DNA from: Thermoplasmata archaeon
GTDB lineage: Archaea; Thermoplasmatota; Thermoplasmata; Lutacidiplasmatales; UBA184
NCBI GenBank assembly: GCA_028864975.1
Contig: JAGWLG010000004.1
Location: 82,192 to 146,191 of the forward strand
Length of the DNA stretch: 64,000 nucleotides
Direction of reading: 5' to 3'
Shown here in pieces: positions 58,291 to 64,000 of the stretch; position 1 is the stretch's first letter; every line of letters begins with the position of its first letter. The position numbers and the translations under genes are program-made. Under the pieces are notes generated by a model, which was not told the DNA's origin, made no database searches, and saw nothing but the letters and a program-made list of their open reading frames with translations.

Positions 58291-60813
58291 ATGCCCGAAC
58301 CTGCCGTCCCACCGTTCCCACCGATCCCTCTCCCCCCCGCGAAGGCGTCGACCGAGGAAGGTCTCGTTCCTCCCCCGACCCAGTCGGCCCTCCCACCCCC
58401 GGGTTACCCGGGGGGCCCGACCCCGGCGTCACGAGCACCTCCTCTGCCCCCTCCACCCCCGCCGCCCCTGCCTCCTCGCCGTAGGGCCCCGCGTCCGCTC
58501 CCGAAGCTGACGCTGGCCCGCTACCACCGTCTCCGCCTGGACACCCCCAAGGGTCGGCTCTGGCACCGGGCGGTGGGAACGTCCCTCGTGCTCCTGGGGC
58601 TCACCGCCGGGCTGGCGGCGAACGGCATCCCGCTCTACCACGTCGCGCTTCTCTCCCAAGCGGGGAGCTTCTTCGCCCTCACCGCGACCGGGAACACCTT
58701 GTACGTGGCCTCCTCCAACGGAGGGTCGGTGCTCCTCGAACGGAGCCACGACCGTGGCCTCACCTGGGCCGATTCCCGAGTGCCCTATCCCGTCATCGCG
58801 GGAGGGGCCCCTTGGGACCTCTCGGTCGTCGCCGCGGACGGGAGCGACCTCGTGCTGGCGGCGGCGAGCGGGTTCCGCGAGCCGCCGACCATCAGCAACC
58901 CTCCCCAGCAAAGCTGTGGACGACAGTCGACGATCCTGCTCGCGTCGAGCACGGATGGAGGCACCACGTGGTCGGTCGACGCGTTCCCCACCCCTGGGGC
59001 CACGGTCACGAACCTCCAGGCAGCTGTCCAAGGGAATCGAATGGCGGTCGGTTGGATCGAGGAACCCGTAGGCGCCTGCAGCACCACGGCCCCGGGAAAC
59101 GTCAGCGCCGTCGAAAGCACGAACGCGGGCGGCTTCTGGTCCGTACCCCAGAACCTGACCCCGGCCGGGGCGACCCTACCGGCGAACGAGGAGCTGCAGA
59201 TGACGCAGGAGCAGCAAGGGATCCTCCTTGCCTTCCAGGAGCAGCTGTCCAGCCAGAACGGTAGCAAGATCGCGTTGTGGCTCTTCCCGCCCGCCTCCGG
59301 GGGCTTCGGCTCGTCCCCCGTGCTGCTCAACGCGACCGAGTCCTGGATCCTTCAGGGGAACTCGAGGGCCCCCGCGTTCCTCATCACCCCGTCCTACCTG
59401 ATCCAATTGACGGGGAACTCCCCCTCTCAGATCCTCGGACTCCCGTTCACCGAGCTCCAGTCGGATGCGGGCGTCGGTCGCCTCCCGGGGCTCGTCTCGC
59501 TGGTCCCGCTCTCAGGTTCGGTCGTCGAGATCGCCGCGACCATGCCTTCGGGGGTGGGGGTCGATTGCTGGGTGGTCGACGTCGAGGCGGACGACATCAC
59601 ACCGAGCTGTCACGTTCCCCTGGCGGCCCTGGCCCTCCCCGCGGCCGAGGTCTATCCGATCGTGTCCCTGGTGGAGGGTGGGGGGTATTGGGTCGCAATC
59701 GGGGCCGTGGGGGTTCCCACGTGCTACTACGGTTGTCCGAACGGGGCGAGCTGGGGAGGGGGAGCCGTGGGGTCCCGGGACCTGCCCGCCCAGGACGCAG
59801 GTACCTCGGTGTGCAACCAGGGATGCGCCTCCTCGAGCGGGCTCGCTGCCTATGTCTTCGAGGAGAGCTCGCAGGTCGGCGCCGAGGCGGCGGGGTTCCT
59901 CGCCGTCCTGACCGTCGGGATCGGGCTCGCTTGGCTGGGGGTGACCCGTCGGGCAAGGCGTCGATTGGAGGCGGCGCGACCCCCGAGCGGCGAGCGTGGG
60001 AACGCCTCCGAGGCTGCGGCGAGCAAGGAGCCCCAGCGGGTCCTCAACGACTACCGTCGCGGCCTGCTGGTCTGGTTGCTGGCCTGGGCCCCCCTGCTCA
60101 TCCTCGGGCTTGCGCCGGGGACCGGCGCTGCGGGAGGGTTCGTCTGGGTCTCCGGCCTCGCCATGGTCGGGGGCATCCTGGGAGGTATCGGGGCGATGCC
60201 GTTCCACGCGGCGGTCCGCCGCGCCCTTCAGCAGTCCTACCAGGTCCGTCCCGAGCGGCTCTTCTTCGAGGACCCCTCGACGATGGGGCTCGCGCAAGAA
60301 CGTGTGCGCCTGGCCGCCCTCGCGGCGTACGCGAGCTGGGCCGCGGGTTTTCTCGTGGTCTCGGTCTTCCTGCTGGCGTTGGAGGGTTCGATCACCCGGG
60401 CCGACGTGACCTCGGCGTACAGTCCCCTCGCGAACCAACTGGCCTCGGGGGCCTACATCCTGCTGGGAGCGGTCCTTCTGGTGACGCTCCTGCGCACCGT
60501 CCTGCACGCCTCGCTCGCCGACAGCATGGCCCTCGTGCGCGCGCGGATGACCCTGGGGTCCGACGAGGCTCCGATCCCCCCGAGCACGATCCTTCGGGGT
60601 CGGATCGGGGCGGCCCTGTTGGTGTGGAACCCCTTCGTGGGATTGCTCGTGGGGTGGGCGATGCAGCCGGCGTTCCCTTCCGCTCCCTCGATGCTGCCAT
60701 GGGCGTTCCTCCCCGTTACGCTCCTGGGGATGGCCATCTTGTGGGGGCTCTACGGAGCTACGAGCTGGAGCCCGGAGCCGGTCGCAGAACTCTCGGCCAA
60801 GGGGGTCGCCTAG
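58291..60813 (+). CDS. BNR/sialidase-like beta-propeller membrane protein
   Basis: 840 residues. Pro-rich cytoplasmic N-terminus (about 1-75), a membrane helix (about 98-118), an extracellular region with BNR/Asp-box repeats (SHDRGLTWADS, SSTDGGTTWSVD, STNAGGFWSVP) typical of beta-propellers, a Cys-containing stretch, then five or so more membrane helices in the C-terminal third (about 535-830). No sialidase catalytic residues were identified, so a receptor or secretion-related role is more likely. It follows the pilin gene, and its 3' end overlaps the convergent vWA gene by 4 nt. Confidence 0.75.
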   Translation: MPEPAVPPFPPIPLPPAKASTEEGLVPPPTQSALPPPGYPGGPTPASRAPPLPPPPPPPLPPRRRAPRPLPKLTLARYHRLRLDTPKGRLWHRAVGTSLVLLGLTAGLAANGIPLYHVALLSQAGSFFALTATGNTLYVASSNGGSVLLERSHDRGLTWADSRVPYPVIAGGAPWDLSVVAADGSDLVLAAASGFREPPTISNPPQQSCGRQSTILLASSTDGGTTWSVDAFPTPGATVTNLQAAVQGNRMAVGWIEEPVGACSTTAPGNVSAVESTNAGGFWSVPQNLTPAGATLPANEELQMTQEQQGILLAFQEQLSSQNGSKIALWLFPPASGGFGSSPVLLNATESWILQGNSRAPAFLITPSYLIQLTGNSPSQILGLPFTELQSDAGVGRLPGLVSLVPLSGSVVEIAATMPSGVGVDCWVVDVEADDITPSCHVPLAALALPAAEVYPIVSLVEGGGYWVAIGAVGVPTCYYGCPNGASWGGGAVGSRDLPAQDAGTSVCNQGCASSSGLAAYVFEESSQVGAEAAGFLAVLTVGIGLAWLGVTRRARRRLEAARPPSGERGNASEAAASKEPQRVLNDYRRGLLVWLLAWAPLLILGLAPGTGAAGGFVWVSGLAMVGGILGGIGAMPFHAAVRRALQQSYQVRPERLFFEDPSTMGLAQERVRLAALAAYASWAAGFLVVSVFLLALEGSITRADVTSAYSPLANQLASGAYILLGAVLLVTLLRTVLHASLADSMALVRARMTLGSDEAPIPPSTILRGRIGAALLVWNPFVGLLVGWAMQPAFPSAPSMLPWAFLPVTLLGMAILWGLYGATSWSPEPVAELSAKGVA

Positions 60814-62090
60814 GACGGCGGCGCCGACGAAGGCCCCTTCCCCGTGAGCGTTTGGAGGAACGCCCTCCCCACGGCCGCAGCACGATCCCGCTCCCCGGAG
60901 TAGGCGCTCGAAAGGAGCTCCTGCGCCAAGGTAACCCTGCGATAGCGGACCCTGGACGGGTGGTAGTAGCGTCCTCCCGTCCCCTGGGAAAAGAGGCGGA
61001 GGAAGGGCGAACCGTGGGGCGTCACGTCGACGACGAGGGGAGGGAGGTCGAGCTCCTGGAAGAACCGGGGGACGAACTGAAGCTCGCGGCGAACGTTCCC
61101 CCCTTGGAGGAGAGGGACGTTCGCAAGACCAGTACCGATCACCGCGAAGATCCTCACGACGTCGATCGTGTCGGCGAGACGCGCGAGGAAGAGCTTCGTG
61201 CCCTCCATGATGCCGGAGGCGAAGGGCGACAAGCCTCCCCACGGCGCCTCGAGGAAACGGGCCCGGACCGCCTCGAGGTCGGTCGTGAAATCGCTCGCGA
61301 TCACGGCGCGGTTCCCGCGGGAGAGGACGAGTCCAACCTGGTCCCGCCGTTCGTAGGCGTCCAAGAGCAGGGAGCGAACGATGCTCTTGCTCTGCTCCTG
61401 GACCTCCTCGTCGTAGGTGCTGGTGTCCACGACGAGACACATGTAGGATCCCACCCGCGTGTAGCGGACGTTCTCCTGGATGTCCTGCTTGATGATCGCG
61501 AGTCGATCGAGCTGCGGGTCGATGTCCGCCCCCCGGCGGATGGCGGCACGGATGGTCGGAAGGAGCGCGACGTCGACGGTCCCGTCGGGCGGGGCCTGGT
61601 GGTAGGCGACCACCCGCCCCCGACGGCTCTTGGTGAGGCGCGTCGCGGCCCGGCCGTGGCGCTTGACGTTCTCAAGCATCTCCCGTTGGCGCGCGTCGGA
61701 GATCTCGTTGATGATGCGCCTCAGGCGGGGGTCCCTTCCCCCTTCGAGCCCCTTCAGGCTGTCCGCGACCGCCTCGCGGATGGGTCCTGGCTGCCGTTCC
61801 TTGAGGATGTGGAGGAATCGGTCGGTGTCCAGCTCGACGAAGTCCTGGTCCGCGATCAGGAATGCGCTCGTGGTGCGGCCGGCCAGCTGCCCCAGCTCCC
61901 TCCGGAAGGCCCTTTCCAGCTGTTCCAAGGACTCCGGGGTGGCTTCGGCGATCCTCCCGAACGGAAGTCGGGCGTAAACAGCGTACTGCTCCCGGACGAC
62001 CTCCCAACCGAAGTCCCGGGGGAGGTTCTCTCGAAGGTCCTCGACCCCCAGCCCTTCGGCCGGGATGCCCGCCCCCCCCGAGAATGCCAT
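60810..62090 (-). CDS. vWA-domain protein related to Mg-chelatase subunit D
   Basis: 426 residues. About 195 helical N-terminal residues precede a vWA domain (about 215-400): SYMCLVVDTSTYDEEVQEQS, then LLLDAYERRDQVGLVLSRGN and PWGGLSPFASGIMEGTKLFL, the BchD/ChlD-like pattern in which vWA proteins partner AAA+ ATPases. The MIDAS D-x-S-x-S reads DTSTY, so metal binding may be altered. No MoxR/ChlI ATPase is adjacent. ATATAG on the minus strand is centred about 31 nt before ATG 62090. Confidence 0.72.
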   Translation of the reverse strand: MAFSGGAGIPAEGLGVEDLRENLPRDFGWEVVREQYAVYARLPFGRIAEATPESLEQLERAFRRELGQLAGRTTSAFLIADQDFVELDTDRFLHILKERQPGPIREAVADSLKGLEGGRDPRLRRIINEISDARQREMLENVKRHGRAATRLTKSRRGRVVAYHQAPPDGTVDVALLPTIRAAIRRGADIDPQLDRLAIIKQDIQENVRYTRVGSYMCLVVDTSTYDEEVQEQSKSIVRSLLLDAYERRDQVGLVLSRGNRAVIASDFTTDLEAVRARFLEAPWGGLSPFASGIMEGTKLFLARLADTIDVVRIFAVIGTGLANVPLLQGGNVRRELQFVPRFFQELDLPPLVVDVTPHGSPFLRLFSQGTGGRYYHPSRVRYRRVTLAQELLSSAYSGERDRAAAVGRAFLQTLTGKGPSSAPPS

Positions 62091-62250
62091 GGCGCGATGT
62101 TCACTAGGCCGGGGAGACTATATGGGGTCGGTCGACCCCCCGGGCTGGCGATTCGTATAGGTGCGAAGGGCAGGGTGCACCACGCGCGCGGATCGCGCGT
62201 AGGTGTGCGGGGTTATACGCATCTCTGCGGGGCATCCTATGTCGTAATAA

Positions 62251-62314
62251 GGGCTCACGCGGCCATTCGACTAATGCCGATGTTGGCATCGTCAATTGCC
62301 AAGAGAGTGAGCCC
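62251..62314 (+). other. 64-nt stem-loop upstream of the second pilin
   Basis: GGGCTCAC (62251-62258) pairs perfectly with GTGAGCCC (62307-62314), enclosing a second stem ATGCC-GATGTT-GGCAT (62274-62289). It lies between GTTATAC (62211-62217) and CTATTATAAG (about 62319-62328), two TATA-like boxes pointing to the pilin, so it could be leader RNA from the first or an upstream operator of the second. Confidence 0.5.
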
Positions 62315-62318
62315 AACG

Positions 62319-62375
62319 CTATTATAAGCCGGAAGGAAACTACCTGCTCGCGCGAGGGCGTTCGCCCTCAAGGAG
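62319..62375 (+). promoter_or_regulatory. Promoter and leader hairpin of the second pilin
   Basis: CTATTATAAG is an excellent TATA box at about -60 from ATG 62386. The roughly 35-nt leader contains a hairpin GAGGGCG-TT-CGCCCTC (62354-62369) immediately before the ribosome site AAGGAG (62370-62375), placed to influence translation. Confidence 0.6.
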
Positions 62376-62385
62376 AAGCGAAAGC

Positions 62386-63012
62386 ATGGAGAGCGTATCT
62401 GCGAACCGCCTTAGCCGAAAGAACCAGCGCGGGGTCAGCCCGATCATCGCTACGATCTTGCTCGTGGCGATTACCGTGGTCCTGGCAGCCGTGTTGTACA
62501 TCCTGGTGACGGGGCTCCTTGGTGGGCACACGTCGGTGACTAGCGCCGTCACGATGACCGCGACTCAAGGCGGCAGCTGTACCACCGCTGCCGGCGGAAC
62601 GCCTGCGAGCGCGACGTTCAGCACGTTTGCAATCGCGATTGGCGGAACCACCCAGACAGTGACCACCGCGAATGTTGGAATCTCGTTGACCACGTCGGGT
62701 TCGGCCACGTCCACAGCCGTCGGTGCAGTCAGCACGGCCGGCCCCGGAACATGCCCGGGCGCTAACCCTAGCACCGCTACGTCTTGGGCCGCTGTCCTGA
62801 TCTCTGCCGGAGGAGGCTCCAACCTTGCCTCCTACTCGTCAGCCACTGGCGGCTGGACCGCTATTTCAGGGACACTGCCGGTCTCGCTAGCGGGCGGTCA
62901 GACCCTCCTGATTATGTCTGGTCAGGGCGCCGGCGCGCCCAGCCTAGTGCAAGCGACTGTCGCAGTCTTTGGCACCAACGGTGCAACGGTCACTGGCTCA
63001 GTCACCCTCTAG
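62386..63012 (+). CDS. Archaeal type IV pilin-like protein
   Basis: 208 residues. The leader ends KNQRG, then VSPIIATILLVAITVVLAAV; the hydrophobic helix is nearly identical to that of the 57413 gene. The body is Thr/Ala/Gly/Ser-rich (TMTATQGGSCTT, SGSATSTAVGAVSTAGPGTC) and ends TNGATVTGSVTL, like the end of the other two. Codon use is less GC-biased than neighbours. A strong ribosome site and hairpin precede it, suggesting high or regulated expression. Confidence 0.88.
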   Translation: MESVSANRLSRKNQRGVSPIIATILLVAITVVLAAVLYILVTGLLGGHTSVTSAVTMTATQGGSCTTAAGGTPASATFSTFAIAIGGTTQTVTTANVGISLTTSGSATSTAVGAVSTAGPGTCPGANPSTATSWAAVLISAGGGSNLASYSSATGGWTAISGTLPVSLAGGQTLLIMSGQGAGAPSLVQATVAVFGTNGATVTGSVTL

Positions 63013-63057
63013 AGCAGGCATCGACGCGAGGACTCAGCGGGGGGCCAACTCGGACCT

Positions 63058-63102
63058 CCCGCCTAACCCTTTCCCTAACTCATTCCCCTAATTCCCTTCC
63101 CC
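63058..63102 (-). repeat. G-run array (telomere-like GGGTTA/GGGA motifs)
   Basis: The minus strand holds six runs of three or more G separated by 3-9 nt, including GGGTTAGG and TTAGGG units. This has the composition of a G-quadruplex-forming tract, in the gap between two pilin genes. On the transcribed plus strand it is a C/T-rich tract that may act as terminator of the upstream pilin. Confidence 0.5.
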
Positions 63103-63144
63103 TGAGACTCCCGGATATCCCGCGCACGTTCAGGTGGGGCCTCG

Positions 63145-63759
63145 ATGCTTCAATCTCAGGGTTCGAGGGTGGCGAGACTCGCCGATCACCGAGCCGTCAC
63201 TCCAATCATCGCAACGATTCTCATGGTTGCAATCACCGTCGTGCTGGCTGCCGTTCTTTACCTTCTGGTCACTCATATACTGGGGACTACACCCCCTCCG
63301 AGCGAAGCATTGGGGCTCGTCACCCAGAGCTCAAGTCAATGTGCAACGACCGGTTCAGGAAGTCAGCCCTATACAGTGTTCCCAGTGGTCCTCGCCAAGG
63401 CCACGGGCCCGCTGACCACGGACGACATTGGAGCTTCCGTTACTCCCTCGACCTGGTCGCATCCCTTCACCCTCGGAGTGGCTTCCACAGCCTCCGCCGG
63501 AACCTGTCCGGCCTACCCCACGTCTTCCACCGCATGGATCGGGTACGTGGTGGCGAACAACGGAACTCCCATCGCGACCTATGACTCGTCCATCGCATCG
63601 GGATGGACAGCCCTGCCTCACCAGACAATCCCCTCAGTACTAGTGACCGGCCTGACATTCTGTGTCGTCGAGTCGACCTCTGGAACGAGTTTAGTGGGCG
63701 CCACGTTAACGATCTTCGGCGTGAACGGGGTCACCGTCACCGCGACAGCGACGCTCTGA
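63145..63759 (+). CDS. Archaeal type IV pilin-like protein (divergent)
   Basis: 204 residues. The leader ends LADHRA, then VTPIIATILMVAITVVLAAV: the cleavage-site residue is Arg-Ala and the usual Ser-Pro is Thr-Pro, both tolerated in this family. Body Ser/Thr-rich with three Cys, ending GVNGVTVTATATL like its paralogues. ATG 63145 follows GGTGGGG. The composition is lower in GC than core genes. Third pilin in 6 kb; separate subunits of one fibre or alternative pilins. Confidence 0.86.
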   Translation: MLQSQGSRVARLADHRAVTPIIATILMVAITVVLAAVLYLLVTHILGTTPPPSEALGLVTQSSSQCATTGSGSQPYTVFPVVLAKATGPLTTDDIGASVTPSTWSHPFTLGVASTASAGTCPAYPTSSTAWIGYVVANNGTPIATYDSSIASGWTALPHQTIPSVLVTGLTFCVVESTSGTSLVGATLTIFGVNGVTVTATATL

Positions 63760-63796
63760 GTTGGCCCCGTCCGGGACCTGACCGAGTCTGATCGGC

Positions 63797-64000
63797 TCAG
63801 TCCTCCCGATGCGGGGAACTTTCACTGTCGAGCTGCTCCGGGAGGTCGTCGGACTCCTCTTCGTCCCCCGAGCCGCCCTTCTTCCTCGGACTGGCCCGCT
63901 CCTTCCATCGTTGGATCAGCTTGGGCACGTCCGTCGGCAGCACCAGGATCGCCAGGGTGGTCAGCCCCAGGTACTCCCCCGTCTCGGGTGGCACGTCCGC
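63797..64000 (-). CDS. Small membrane protein, 5' end outside window (TatA-like?)
   Basis: The frame is open from the right edge to TGA at 63797; GTG 63994 could be a start, but it may begin beyond the window. One amphipathic/hydrophobic stretch EYLGLTTLAILVLPTDVPKL followed by a charged tail (KKGGSGDEEESDD) resembles the short TatA/B design with a helix, a Pro hinge and an acidic tail. This is a weak similarity by eye only. Confidence 0.4.
   Translation of the reverse strand, partial: ADVPPETGEYLGLTTLAILVLPTDVPKLIQRWKERASPRKKGGSGDEEESDDLPEQLDSESSPHRED

Overview
The window is a GC-rich (roughly two-thirds G+C) archaeal chromosome segment. The archaeal assignment rests on several genes: TFB with zinc ribbon and two cyclin repeats, SRP54, archaeal-type PheRS alpha and beta, PurP, phosphopantoate-beta-alanine ligase, Pth2, an enolase-uS2 gene pair, class III signal-peptide pilins, and VapBC-type modules. 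Sedolisin (S53) acid proteases, very large secreted proteins, high GC and leaderless genes suggest a high-GC Thermoplasmatota lineage of the acid-soil/Lutacidiplasmatales kind. That lineage is an inference, not a measurement. Many genes carry an archaeal TATA-like box (TTATCT, TTATAC, TTACGG, AAATAG) centred about 23-29 nt upstream of the start codon, which implies largely leaderless transcription.

Layout. 0-1.6 kb: peptide-type ABC permease and the start of a small membrane protein (minus). 1.8-4.1 kb: minus operon SRP54, DUF1616-like membrane protein, Pth2. 4.2-15 kb (plus): GltD-like oxidoreductase, two tandem sedolisins with C-terminal membrane anchor and zinc ribbon, then pheS-pheT. 15-17.6 kb: three toxin-antitoxin modules punctuated by four copies of a hairpin repeat. 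17.8-18.3 kb: transposase remnant. 18.5-21.2 kb: AAA/TPR ATPase. 21.3-25.4 kb: methylmalonyl-CoA mutase, epimerase, enolase, uS2. 25.5-29.5 kb: TrmB-like regulator, TFB with an AT-rich control region, and a RecB/Cas4-like nuclease. 29.8-30.4 kb: another AbrB-PIN module.

31.5-42.3 kb: membrane proteins, secreted lipase, PurP, an ABC-2 exporter, a multi-CxxC protein and an MFS carrier. An intron-containing tRNA-Ser(GGA) follows, then a GAF protein and a minus operon of isovaleryl-CoA-type dehydrogenase, SfsA and the CoA-pathway ligase. 42.4-45.8 kb is accessory: ATPase with nuclease-like tail behind a perfect palindrome, a frameshifted Gly-rich gene, MNT with a broken HEPN, and a thioesterase. 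45.9-47.5 kb is NadB, followed by a 1282-residue surface protein. 51.7-53.6 kb holds two more TA-like pairs. 53.7-56.1 kb is GNAT, coiled-coil protein and PRPP synthetase. 56.3-57 kb is a retropepsin with DUF5678. 57.4-63.8 kb holds three type IV pilin-like genes, a BNR-like membrane protein and a vWA protein.

Functional themes are extracellular proteolysis and lipolysis, branched-chain amino acid/propionate catabolism (IVD, MCM, epimerase), translation, surface pili, and a dense load of small TA-type modules. The most notable discoveries are a tRNA-Ser(GGA) with a 32-nt intron in the T-loop (position 59/60) that folds into a near-canonical bulge-helix-bulge, and the hairpin repeat that separates TA cassettes with stems that differ in sequence but remain paired.
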